The notes under the pieces: model-generated
Databases searched by the model: none
What the model saw: the letters and a program-made list of their open reading frames with translations, nothing else
What the model was told of the DNA's origin: nothing
Assembly: GCA_015494335.1 (NCBI GenBank)
Contig: WGBK01000149.1
Location: 1 to 11,248, forward strand
Source: Gammaproteobacteria bacterium
Lineage (GTDB): Bacteria > Pseudomonadota > Gammaproteobacteria > GCA-001735895
Direction: 5' to 3'
DNA length: 11,248 bases
Position numbers and translations under genes: made by a program
Part shown: positions 1-6,624 of the stretch, one piece after another
Layout: each line of letters opens with the position of its first letter
Numbering within the stretch: the stretch's first letter is position 1

Positions 1-812
1 AACACATAATGCCTGCCGGTTTCTGGGTCCCGATAGCCAATGCGGCGCAAGCGGATGGGGCATTTCCTGGCGGTCTGGCTGCCGGTAAACTCAATGGTCT
101 GGTCGCTGGTCAACCCGCTGTCGGTCCGGACCGAACGACGTTTGACAACACGATACCTTGCATTGGTCTTGAGGCGGGTGACGAAGAAAATACCTTTCTC
201 TGTCAGTTGCTTATACCAGGAATAATCGTTATAGCCTCGGTCCATGACGACAATGCTGCCGGTCGGGAATTGCAGCATGCGACCAATGGTTACGTCATGC
301 ACCTTACCTTCGGTGATGGTGACAAATTCCGGCAGGTAACCTGCGTGATTGAGTCCGACATGGAGCTTGATGGCGCCTTTGGTGGTGCGGAAATCTGCCC
401 ACGGAAACACCGACAGACACAAATCGATGGTCGAAGCATCCAAAGAGTACAGCGGATTCCTGAATTTGAATCCATGACCAGGCACTTTGCCCTGGCATCG
501 GCTGAGGAGTTTTCCAAACAGGGCCTCGTACAGCGTATAGGGCTTGTCGTTGTTGAGCCGGGACAGATTGGAGCGGCTCAATTTTGTGCTGCCCAAGTGA
601 TAAAGACGGTGGGCCTGGGCCGAGATGTTCTCGATGAGGTCACGTAGCGAATGGCGGCCTGTGAGCTGGCCGATCATCAACACAACAAACTGTGACCAGC
701 GGGATGCAGTACGGAAGGAACGGCCCGAATGATGCGCTTTGGCCAGAGTTTCGAATTCATGTCTCGGCACAAGTCTTAGCAATTGAGCGGCGATCGTATT
801 ACAATGGGCCAT
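1..812 (-). CDS. IS4-family DDE transposase, partial (C-terminus outside window)
   Basis: About 270 codons can be read without interruption from the ATG at 812-810 to the left edge. The protein begins MAHCNTIAAQLLRLVPRHEF, which I recognise as the start of IS4-group transposases. Two catalytic aspartates of the RNase H-like DDE core are visible: Asp125 in SLDASTIDLCLS and Asp191 in VVMDRGYNDYSWY. The third catalytic residue, the Glu of the YREK signature, would lie beyond the window, so intactness cannot be judged. Family members are usually around 370 residues, so roughly 100 are missing here by truncation at the edge. The start is supported by GGGAGGA nine bases upstream. The long open frame on the opposite strand (9-647) is an antisense shadow of this gene. 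Confidence 0.88.
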   Translation of the reverse strand, partial: MAHCNTIAAQLLRLVPRHEFETLAKAHHSGRSFRTASRWSQFVVLMIGQLTGRHSLRDLIENISAQAHRLYHLGSTKLSRSNLSRLNNDKPYTLYEALFGKLLSRCQGKVPGHGFKFRNPLYSLDASTIDLCLSVFPWADFRTTKGAIKLHVGLNHAGYLPEFVTITEGKVHDVTIGRMLQFPTGSIVVMDRGYNDYSWYKQLTEKGIFFVTRLKTNARYRVVKRRSVRTDSGLTSDQTIEFTGSQTARKCPIRLRRIGYRDPETGRHYV

Positions 813-884
813 GGCCTGATCCTCCCGTTTGATCAATAGGTTAATGACAAACATATTGTATCAAATTGGGGTGGATCAGGCCTT
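813..884. repeat. Inverted repeat at the end of the IS4-family element
   Basis: GGCCTGATCCTCCC at 813-826 is repeated in inverted orientation at 870-884, which reads GGCCTGATCCACCCC on the other strand. The two copies differ at a few positions only. The inner copy overlaps the transposase ribosome binding site and the outer copy is next to the presumed IS terminus. A hairpin or transposase-binding role in limiting transposase expression is possible but is inference. Confidence 0.5.
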
Positions 885-896
885 CCTATTTGCCTG

Positions 897-3836
897 TTAA
901 CGGGACAGCAGTGACGCTAAGTACTGATACATCCCGACAGGCACTTGCCCGGCTGTCAGCGCCCGCTTCAGCCGCTCTACGCCGCGCTCATCAAGCTCCA
1001 CGGCCGAATGTAGCGCTGGAAGAAACTTGACCAAGACCGGTTGATCAAGTGCCGAGTCAAGGAAATGTTGCGCGAGATCCGTGTTTTGCTCCCAGAGCCC
1101 GGCAAGGAAGCCATTGAGCACCTGAATATTTCGCTGTTCCGGGGCGATCTGCTCAAGTCCTTCGACAAGCCTTGTCCAGACAGCACGAGGATCCGGGGAT
1201 GCTTCAGCAAGTCCCCTGCCGAATGCCCAAGCCCTGTTTCCACCGCGGAGTAGGTCAGGCAGCAGTTCTACGAACACTGCATTATTCGTGGCTACTACTG
1301 AACCGAGCTCCCGGGCAATTGCCTCCAATCGCTCGATCGCGTTCTTTGGATCGTCATCAATGTCCATATCCTCCAGGTCGAGGCCGCCGGACCTGTCACC
1401 CAGGACCATTGCACGTACCCGCTCTGGGAGGCTAGACGGAGCCAAGTCAGCCTCCAAAACAGACAAACGCGATGTCGCTTCTGGAGCAAGTCGATCTCTA
1501 TCGAAATGCATCGTTTGCCGGCACGCGGCCCAACCCTCACGCCAAAATCCATCGTCAGCGAACCTTCGGGATAGTCTTTCGAGCTCGTCGTGCATGTGAG
1601 CTGAAGTCCACAGGCCACGGAAGTTCCGCGCCAGTAGGTTGCGCAGCTCCAGCTTGAGCACCCCCTCGGTCAGGGCTAAGCGCTCGATCAATGTGAGAGC
1701 AGCGCTGTACCATCGGGTTATGTCGGCGAGGCCCTTCGGCTGGTAGCCATAGTCCCGTGACCGGGCTCCGAACTCGAACGGATAGGCCGAACTGAAGTGT
1801 GTTGCCTCCAGAACCATGTCCAGGGCAGCCAAACCCAGTGCTTGTGCCTTATCTTCGTCTGACCTGAGAAGCTGTTCGATCACACCGAGACGCTGTTCGA
1901 TAGTGGCGTGCGTTCCAGAAAGGTAGATCGTGAACAATGAGACGAAAGCATCTGACGCCTCTTTGGCATCCTGCTCGTCCTTGCTCTGCGACGCAACCCG
2001 CACCAGCAATTGGGTGCTCCGTTCAAACAAAGCTGGGTCGTAAGCAAGGGAGCGCAATAAGGATAGGTGCTGTCGCCAAACCGCCGGCGCCACGTCGGGG
2101 TAGTGGTTACCAACTCTCTCCAATGCCGCGAGCGCTGCCTCGGGCAATACAGGTGCAATGTTCTCGAACATCGCCCGTTTGACGTCGTTAAACATTGTAA
2201 CGTTGCCTAGGAGACCATCAGTCGAGAGCCACCTTTCGACGATATTGATAGCCACGGGATGGTCGTGCAAGAACGACAGCCGCCGGGAAAAGGACCGGGC
2301 CAGCCGCTCATTCCCCTCTTTGACTAGGTGTTGGTTGATGAGATCGTAGGGCGTGTCCTCGAGTGCGCGGGCTGCGAGCCGATTCGCGATGGCGTGCGGC
2401 AGCACCGCTCGCCAGACCCCGCGTTGCTGCATGAGATCACGCCGGAGCAACTCACCGATATGGCGGTAGATCTCTACAGCAGATTGACCTGCAAGTGCGG
2501 CCAGATGCGGGAGTTCAGCCTCTTTCTCTTCCAGCGCTTCGCCTTGGAAGGAGTACACGAGCGAGCACGCTTGAGCCGCAAGAAGCAGGGCGTTATTCGG
2601 GTCTTGACGCTGCCGGAAGAGCCGCTGGAAGAGTTCATCGTTCGATAGGCCAGCGATTGTGTCCGAGTCCTCGACTGTCTCGGCAAGAGCAATCGCAATC
2701 CGGGCGTTGCCTCCAGACGCCTCGGCAATGGTGTTCGCGTCCACTTGGGATAGGTGTGGGTACCGGCGCCGAATCAGCCTTTCGATCAACTGGGGCGAGG
2801 ACGTGTCGAGGCGGGCAACCTGGGTTCCCTCAGGCTGGTCGTCGCGAACGTCATACTCAACTGTGAGAACGCTGACCGTGCTGGTTTGTCCGCTGCATAG
2901 TTCCGAGAGTCTTCGGTGCAAATCTGGAGGGCAGTTGTCGACAATCAGGATCGCGTGCGTGCGGCTCGCAATTAGGTCTGTGGCCAAGCCAGTTGGTTGT
3001 GGGTCCGGGTTGTCTGATAAATTGGTGTAAACGGCAAGGGATGGTGGCAGCGGGTGAGACCCGATCCGATCGTCAAACAAGGCCTGGACGAGACGGGTCT
3101 TCCCGACACCTGACAGGCCGACTAATCGCACTATTTTTCCAGGTTGGGCTAGTTCATCTCTAAGCTCGTCGATACCCTGGGCGATCGATTGCACAGGTGC
3201 ATCACTGTGCCCAGCGAGGTGCAAGCGTAGCTTGTCATCGAGCAGATACTCTGCATCGATGCCCTCGGCTGCGCCACTCCATGGACCATAAGGCTGCCAA
3301 CCGACAAGAGCCCGACCCACCCTCTCCTTGACCCAGGCGATGAGGCCGGGGTGGCGCCGCACCCAGGTAGCCAAACGCGTGCGGTCGTAGAAGTCGGTGA
3401 GAAGCTGATCGGCATTCGCTACTCCATCTAGAGCCTCACGCAAGGCACCCCGGCGGTTGCGGAGAGCGCTGTCAGCGGTCGATCCTTTTGAACTGACGAT
3501 CACATAGGCGCCTGCGTCATTCGCGAGTTCCTGGATAACAGCACGGATCACACCGGTTGGCCGCATTTCAGCGAGAATTCTAGCTCTCGGCATATCCGGA
3601 GTCTTGACTTGGAACCCTGTCGAGGGGCGTGGGACGAAGCCTTCGATGGACGTGCCCGGAGGCAAAGACACGCGCACGTCCAGACCGCCATCTGCTGCCG
3701 TCTGGTTTCCACCCCATGTAACCGCCGCAGGTGACAGCTCCTGACTTACCAGTTCGGCTTCGCAAAGGCGCCCGACCAGTTCCCGGAGGTCGATGTCATT
3801 CAGTTGACTAATATCGTCGGGCGTAATGTCGAACAT
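897..3836 (-). CDS. Mrr/PD-(D/E)XK-like nuclease-STAND NTPase fusion, candidate antiphage protein
   Basis: This 979-residue protein appears to have three parts. Residues about 1-170 resemble an Mrr-type restriction endonuclease fold: acidic residues in the first helix (Glu19, Glu28), Asp53 in ADGGLDVRV, then Gln76-Val-Lys78 in GFQVKT, the D...QxK pattern of PD-(D/E)XK nucleases. Residues about 215-400 are a P-loop NTPase with Walker A GLSGVGKT (240-247) and Walker B ILIVDN (296-301), in the style of STAND ATPases. The C-terminal half (about 420-979) is helix-rich and probably a repeat-type sensor, though no clear repeat unit is visible. No signal peptide or membrane segment is seen, so it should be cytoplasmic. 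The layout matches Avs-type antiviral STAND proteins, which sense phage proteins and activate an N-terminal nuclease; this one is shorter than the classical Avs proteins as I recall them. The start at 3836 has only weak GAAGCGAA ahead of it. The stop lies within about 15 bp of the IS end. Assignment to a particular Avs class is not possible by eye. Confidence 0.72.
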   Translation of the reverse strand: MFDITPDDISQLNDIDLRELVGRLCEAELVSQELSPAAVTWGGNQTAADGGLDVRVSLPPGTSIEGFVPRPSTGFQVKTPDMPRARILAEMRPTGVIRAVIQELANDAGAYVIVSSKGSTADSALRNRRGALREALDGVANADQLLTDFYDRTRLATWVRRHPGLIAWVKERVGRALVGWQPYGPWSGAAEGIDAEYLLDDKLRLHLAGHSDAPVQSIAQGIDELRDELAQPGKIVRLVGLSGVGKTRLVQALFDDRIGSHPLPPSLAVYTNLSDNPDPQPTGLATDLIASRTHAILIVDNCPPDLHRRLSELCSGQTSTVSVLTVEYDVRDDQPEGTQVARLDTSSPQLIERLIRRRYPHLSQVDANTIAEASGGNARIAIALAETVEDSDTIAGLSNDELFQRLFRQRQDPNNALLLAAQACSLVYSFQGEALEEKEAELPHLAALAGQSAVEIYRHIGELLRRDLMQQRGVWRAVLPHAIANRLAARALEDTPYDLINQHLVKEGNERLARSFSRRLSFLHDHPVAINIVERWLSTDGLLGNVTMFNDVKRAMFENIAPVLPEAALAALERVGNHYPDVAPAVWRQHLSLLRSLAYDPALFERSTQLLVRVASQSKDEQDAKEASDAFVSLFTIYLSGTHATIEQRLGVIEQLLRSDEDKAQALGLAALDMVLEATHFSSAYPFEFGARSRDYGYQPKGLADITRWYSAALTLIERLALTEGVLKLELRNLLARNFRGLWTSAHMHDELERLSRRFADDGFWREGWAACRQTMHFDRDRLAPEATSRLSVLEADLAPSSLPERVRAMVLGDRSGGLDLEDMDIDDDPKNAIERLEAIARELGSVVATNNAVFVELLPDLLRGGNRAWAFGRGLAEASPDPRAVWTRLVEGLEQIAPEQRNIQVLNGFLAGLWEQNTDLAQHFLDSALDQPVLVKFLPALHSAVELDERGVERLKRALTAGQVPVGMYQYLASLLSR

Positions 3837-3862
3837 TTCGCTTCAGAATAGTTGAGGATCAT
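3800..3862 (-). other. Short upstream ORF overlapping the start of the nuclease-STAND gene
   Basis: An ATG at 3862-3860 has a strong GAGGAG ribosome binding site six bases upstream. It opens a 20-codon frame, MILNYSEAKCSTLRPTILVN, that runs across the ATG of the large gene in another frame and stops just inside it. The large gene itself has only a weak ribosome binding site. The short frame could be a leader peptide that couples or limits translation of the nuclease-STAND protein, or a chance frame. No homology is recognised. Confidence 0.35.
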
Positions 3863-3990
3863 ATGGTACTCCTCAATACAATAGGCCGATTCGGCGTGCA
3901 CGGGCCAACGCAGTTGTGAGTGCCACTACACCAATAGTGGACCTCCTGAGTGTCGGCGAAGGGTCGATGATAGCGTTCATATTAAGACGC
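3837..3990. other. Intergenic region between integrase and nuclease-STAND gene
   Basis: This 154-bp gap separates two minus-strand genes. It contains a perfect 6-bp hairpin, CCACTA and TAGTGG around a 6-nt loop (3923-3940), without a following T tract, and the strong GAGGAG of the short upstream frame. The promoter of the nuclease-STAND gene presumably lies here, but no convincing -35/-10 pair was found. No tRNA gene or obvious attachment core was seen, although the 3' side of an integrase gene is a common place for att. Confidence 0.5.
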
Positions 3991-5169
3991 TTACCGTTTC
4001 GTTTTGGCCGTTCCCCACTTCATAACTACTTTTCTTCCAGCATCCCCCGCATCCTTCGGAATCCACCGGTAATACACCCTGGCGGTGAACGTCCAGTCGG
4101 TATGTCCCATCTGCGCGGCAACCCATTGGGGTGACTCGCCGGCCATCAGGGTCATGGAGGCGAATGTGTGCCGCATCTGCCCAGGTGGCCGGTAACGCAC
4201 GCCGGCGCGTTTGCAGAGTGTTTTCCATTGGCGTGCCCGGAGGGCGAGGTCGCCTGTCCAGCGCTTTCGAGTATGCGGGTTCTGGAAGACTTCGTCGCCC
4301 TGCAGAAAAGTGTATTCCTTCTGCGCTTTCAGGGCGGCGATGGCAGGCGGTAGAAGCTGAACGATTCGCTCGCCGGCCTCGGTCTTCGTCATTTCAATTT
4401 CTTCAGCGTCTTGGGTCAGAGCGCCTTCGACATAGACCCGCTTGTTTATCCAGTCGATGTTTCCCCAGTTCAGGGCGAACAGCTCGGAGAGCCTGAGTCC
4501 GGTCCAGAAGCCGAACTGGATCAGGTTCTTGAGCTGGCCATGTGCCGTATTGATCAGCGCGGTGCGCTCCTCCTGATTGAACGGGTCGATCTTCGATTTC
4601 GAGCTGGCCGATGCATGGGCGCGGGATTTGCGGCGCCGTATCACCTTGTTGGCCATGGGGTGGTGGTGGATGAGTTCCTGTTCGACGGCCTCGTTCAACG
4701 CGCGCCGAAGTAGGCTGAGCTTGTTGTTCTGGGTCTTGCGGCTCCAGTCATGGGATTTCACCCAGTCGCGGATCATGGGCCACTTCAGTTCCGTCAACAT
4801 CAACGATCCGAACGCGGGAATGATCTGGTTGAACAGGATGCGCTGTTCGACGGTACGGGTGGAGGCTTTCAGCTCCTTCTCTTCCTTCCGCCACCAGTCG
4901 GATAGATACTCCTCCAGGGTGATGTTGGCACCGGGTTCGTCGCTGAGGCGGCGGGCCTGTTTGGAATTCGGAAACGTGGTGGCATAGTCGAAGGTGCCCC
5001 GGTAGATGGCTTCCAGTATCGCCTCCCGGTGACGCTCCGCTCTTTTCAGATTAGCGGGGGTGGGCTCGAGCCGGATCTTTTCCCGGCAGCGCTTGCCTTT
5101 ATAGACGAACGAGATCTCGATCGAGGAGGCGCTGGCTGCCCGGACCCCTGTACGCTGCTTTCTACCCAT
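3991..5169 (-). CDS. int: Tyrosine recombinase integrase with DUF3596 arm domain
   Basis: The 392-residue protein catalyses site-specific integration and excision of the element. Residues about 8-70 match the DUF3596 arm-type DNA-binding domain (GKRCREKIRLEPTPANLK, then GTFDYATTFP). A SAM-like core-binding domain follows (about 83-175) and the catalytic domain spans about 195-385. Catalytic residues visible are Arg226 in TGLRLSEL, Lys262 in MTKTEAGER, Arg333 in QMRHTFAS, His356 in QMGHTDW and a nucleophile Tyr366 or Tyr367 in ARVYYRW. The usual His of the HxxR box is Gly330 here, within the variation I associate with this subfamily. The ATG at 5169 has GAGGGA eight bases upstream, so this start is well supported. 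It lies inside the excisionase gene in another frame, as int and xis overlap in lambdoid phages. The length is normal and the protein looks intact. Confidence 0.93.
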   Translation of the reverse strand: MGRKQRTGVRAASASSIEISFVYKGKRCREKIRLEPTPANLKRAERHREAILEAIYRGTFDYATTFPNSKQARRLSDEPGANITLEEYLSDWWRKEEKELKASTRTVEQRILFNQIIPAFGSLMLTELKWPMIRDWVKSHDWSRKTQNNKLSLLRRALNEAVEQELIHHHPMANKVIRRRKSRAHASASSKSKIDPFNQEERTALINTAHGQLKNLIQFGFWTGLRLSELFALNWGNIDWINKRVYVEGALTQDAEEIEMTKTEAGERIVQLLPPAIAALKAQKEYTFLQGDEVFQNPHTRKRWTGDLALRARQWKTLCKRAGVRYRPPGQMRHTFASMTLMAGESPQWVAAQMGHTDWTFTARVYYRWIPKDAGDAGRKVVMKWGTAKTKR

Positions 5170-5330
5170 TGGTTATATCCCTCAACGCTTAATAGGATTC
5201 GGCCATCGGGCGCCTTGGTCCAGACCTGGCTTTCCAGCCACACGCCATCCCTGATCTTCGACCGAATCGCATGTTCCGAGTAGCCGGTCTCCTCGGAGAA
5301 CTTCCGAATGGTCATCCAGTTTATCGTCAT
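5046..5330 (-). CDS. xis: Excisionase (recombination directionality factor)
   Basis: This small DNA-binding protein probably bends att DNA and steers the neighbouring integrase towards excision. The N-terminal part, MTIRKFSEETGYSEHAIRSK followed by IRDGVWLE, VW.KAPDGRI and a GYNQWVE end, is the winged-helix pattern of phage and ICE excisionases. The C-terminal 35 or so residues are Ser/Arg/Pro-rich with no expected fold; they are encoded where the gene overlaps int by 124 bp and may simply reflect that constraint. The start is ambiguous: GTG at 5339, ATG at 5330 or ATG at 5315 are in frame and none has a good ribosome binding site. The ATG at 5330 is chosen as the outermost ATG. The gene precedes int on the same strand and probably shares its promoter region at about 5495-5555. 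Confidence 0.82.
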   Translation of the reverse strand: MTINWMTIRKFSEETGYSEHAIRSKIRDGVWLESQVWTKAPDGRILLSVEGYNQWVESSVQGSGQPAPPRSRSRSSIKASAAGKRSGSSPPPLI

Positions 5331-5497
5331 GGCCGACACCGGCCTTGGCCATGACCGCTGCTACTCTTCGTCGCCGGTGCGGTGACCAAAGAGGGGCGGT
5401 GTACCCCAGATATCCGAGGCATTCGCATGTTCGTTTCGGTGGTGGATCGGAACGAGACGAACCGATCCCGATCCATGAGTTGAACCATGCGATAGAC

Positions 5498-5514
5498 ATT
5501 AGCACTGGGCTAAT
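5498..5514. promoter_or_regulatory. Candidate repressor operator upstream of xis
   Basis: A perfect 17-bp inverted repeat, ATTAGC-N5-GCTAAT, overlaps the -10 of the possible xis-int promoter. Its TTAGC-N5-GNTAA layout recurs at 5536-5552 and at 6292-6310 beside the repressor and cro-like genes, as expected for operators of one repressor. The binding protein is inferred. Confidence 0.5.
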
Positions 5515-5535
5515 CTGTCTAGCAAAAGGAAAATT

Positions 5536-5552
5536 CTTAGCAGCGTGGTAAG
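5536..5552. promoter_or_regulatory. Second candidate operator upstream of xis
   Basis: CTTAGC-N5-GGTAAG has five of six arm positions paired and the same 5-nt spacer as the site at 5498-5514, 38 bp away centre to centre. It shares the 11-mer TTAGCAGCGTG with the site at 6340-6356 read on the other strand. Confidence 0.42.
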
Positions 5553-5582
5553 AGGGCAGCGGGCGTGTTCCGGTGATGGCAC

Positions 5583-6269
5583 TCATACCATCTCACCCTT
5601 GAACACCACCACGCCACAGATACGCGCCGTCCGGTCGAGTTCGATGATCCGGTTGGGCCAATTCGGGTTGACCGCTTTCAGGTACTGGCGATCGTCTTCG
5701 ACGATCAACTGTTTAAATGTGGCCTCTGCCGTATCTTCGATCATGACCACCACGTATTTGCCATGGACTGGTTCCGCGTGGGGGTCGACGAAGATCAGCT
5801 CACCGTCATGGAATTTGGGCTCCATGCTCTCACCGCGAACGCGGAGAACGAAAGAGTCCTTGCTGCAGGCGACAGGGCAAGGGAGCAATTCCTGCCCATA
5901 TTGAGGCACAAAACCTTCTGAAATCTCCATCCATTCACCAGCCTGCACCCACGAGATGACCGGAAGCAACCGGCGGATATCCGGGCCCGGATGGGCGTTG
6001 ACATCCTTATCTGCAAGATTGAGTCGGTCCCACTCGGCTTGGTGCGGTTCGTCCATCCACCCTTGATGCTTGCCCATGCCGTGTTCCAGCTTGCTGGCAA
6101 GACTATCTCCAATACTGCGAGGCGTGCCTTTCTTGGTTCGCATCTTGCGCCGAACCTGGCTGATGTAGGAACTGTTGGTACCGGCACGCTTGGCCAGCTT
6201 CGCCGCCGAACCGGCCTCGGCGATCAGCAATTCGAGGTTTTTCAAACGGATCTGTTCAGGTGCACGCAT
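5583..6269 (-). CDS. CI/LexA-like S24-family phage repressor
   Basis: This 228-residue transcriptional repressor probably maintains the integrated state. Residues about 8-65 form a helix-turn-helix of the XRE/CI kind (SAAKLAKRAGTNSSYISQVR). The C-terminal half is a peptidase S24 domain: Ser148 in VRGESMEP and Lys186 in TFKQL form the Ser/Lys dyad, and the Ala110-Gly111 bond in SWVQAGEW is the expected self-cleavage site. By family knowledge such repressors cleave themselves when RecA is activated by DNA damage. It is transcribed away from the cro-like gene and towards xis-int, as cI is in lambdoid immunity regions. The ATG at 6269 lacks a clear ribosome binding site, so translation may start from a very short leader. 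The protein appears intact. Confidence 0.9.
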   Translation of the reverse strand: MRAPEQIRLKNLELLIAEAGSAAKLAKRAGTNSSYISQVRRKMRTKKGTPRSIGDSLASKLEHGMGKHQGWMDEPHQAEWDRLNLADKDVNAHPGPDIRRLLPVISWVQAGEWMEISEGFVPQYGQELLPCPVACSKDSFVLRVRGESMEPKFHDGELIFVDPHAEPVHGKYVVVMIEDTAEATFKQLIVEDDRQYLKAVNPNWPNRIIELDRTARICGVVVFKGEMV

Positions 6270-6291
6270 GATATTGTCAATATAACACGAT

Positions 6292-6310
6292 ATTTAGCAG
6301 AATGATAAAT
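6292..6310. promoter_or_regulatory. Candidate operator between repressor and cro-like gene
   Basis: ATTTAGC-N5-GATAAAT pairs at six of seven arm positions and overlaps the possible -10 of the plus-strand promoter. It shares the TTAGC-N5-GNTAA layout with the two sites upstream of xis. Confidence 0.45.
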
Positions 6311-6323
6311 ATTTTGTGCGCAA

Positions 6324-6356
6324 ATTAGCTTGGCGAGCGAGCAGCACGCTGCTAAT
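6324..6356. promoter_or_regulatory. Two degenerate candidate operators upstream of the cro-like gene
   Basis: ATTAGC at 6324-6329 is followed after 5 nt by a poor second half. GCTAAT at 6351-6356 is preceded after 5 nt by AGCAGC at 6340-6345, giving a half-conserved site on the minus strand. A separate tight inverted repeat, AGCAGC-AC-GCTGCT (6340-6353), overlaps the latter. These could be weaker members of a three-site operator. Confidence 0.3.
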
Positions 6357-6366
6357 CTGCTCCCGC

Positions 6367-6621
6367 ATGGAGCTAAAGACATTCTTGCAAAGGGCCACCA
6401 AGCGGGAGCGTGCCGACCTGGCCACCGTTTGTAACGATTCGGTGGGATATCTCTATCAGATCGCCGGTGAGCATCGGCGTGCCAGCCCCCAGATGGCGAC
6501 GCGCATCGAGCGAAAGAGCCGCCAAGTCGCAGCAAGATCCAACGGTCGGCTGGAACTGGTGCCTCGGGAGAGCCTGGTTCGCCACCCTGAGATTTTCACC
6601 GGTATCTTCGATGAGGAATAG
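6367..6621 (+). CDS. Small Cro-like helix-turn-helix regulator
   Basis: An 84-residue protein starting MELKTFLQRATKRERADLAT, with NDSVGYLYQIAGEHRRASPQ forming the probable recognition part of a helix-turn-helix. It resembles the short Cro or YdaS-type regulators that lie divergent from CI-like repressors. It probably represses the divergent promoters and helps commit the element to excision and replication. An upstream in-frame GTG (6316) exists, but the extra 17 residues look unlike protein start sequence and cross the operators, so the ATG at 6367 is preferred. Neither start has a clear ribosome binding site. Its stop codon directly abuts the first ParB ATG, so the two are surely cotranscribed. 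Confidence 0.75.
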   Translation: MELKTFLQRATKRERADLATVCNDSVGYLYQIAGEHRRASPQMATRIERKSRQVAARSNGRLELVPRESLVRHPEIFTGIFDEE

Positions 6622-6624
6622 ATG

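Larger units (their letters stand above)
1..890 (-). mobile_element. IS4-family insertion sequence, partial (5' end of element)
   Basis: This stretch holds the transposase gene (minus strand) and the upstream end of an IS4-family element; the rest lies left of the window. On the minus strand the gene is preceded by a GGGAGGA ribosome binding site (820-826) and about 60 bp of AT-richer DNA. A near-perfect inverted repeat lies in this leader: GGCCTGATCCTCCC at 813-826 and GTGGATCAGGCC ending at 882. The outer copy probably lies at or near the true terminal inverted repeat. The exact end is uncertain and is put at about 884-895. The other end is not visible, so the target duplication cannot be checked. 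Confidence 0.8.
5340..5582. promoter_or_regulatory. xis-int control region
   Basis: This 243-bp gap separates the repressor stop from the excisionase start; both genes are on the minus strand. It holds two candidate operators (5498-5514 and 5536-5552) and a possible minus-strand promoter, -35 TTGCTA (5525-5520) and -10 TAATGT (5501-5496) with 18-bp spacing. It also has a hairpin with 7-bp arms GGATCGG and CCGATCC (5444-5468), which might bind Xis or shape the long leader. The promoter is weak by consensus, so its confidence is low. No convincing gene was found in it. Confidence 0.5.
6270..6366. promoter_or_regulatory. Divergent repressor/cro-like control region
   Basis: This 97-bp region is markedly richer in A and T than its surroundings. 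It contains a palindrome, ATATTG-T-CAATAT (6271-6283), next to the repressor start, a possible plus-strand -35 TTGTCA (6275-6280) with -10 CAGAAT (6298-6303) 17 bp downstream, and three candidate operators. The layout resembles the right operator region of lambdoid phages, with repressor and Cro competing for sites between divergent promoters. Promoter assignments are tentative. Confidence 0.6.

Noticed and set aside
9..647. Long plus-strand open frame of 212 codons
   Set aside because: It is the exact antisense of the IS4-family transposase codons and has no recognisable protein features.
2328..3030. Several plus-strand frames of 100-123 codons within the nuclease-STAND gene
   Set aside because: They are shadow frames opposite the NTPase-coding DNA with no start signals or family resemblance.
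3837..3990. Possible attL or tRNA gene beside the integrase
   Set aside because: No tRNA-like TTCGA/GGTTCGAATC context or convincing direct repeat was found, and the other element end is not in the window.
5182..5586. 134-codon minus-strand frame starting at an ATGA overlap with the repressor stop
   Set aside because: The overlap is attractive, but the frame runs through the xis promoter and operators and then out of frame through xis, and the translation resembles no known family.
6316..6366. GTG-initiated extension of the cro-like gene
   Set aside because: It lacks a ribosome binding site, crosses candidate operators and adds residues unlike a helix-turn-helix start.
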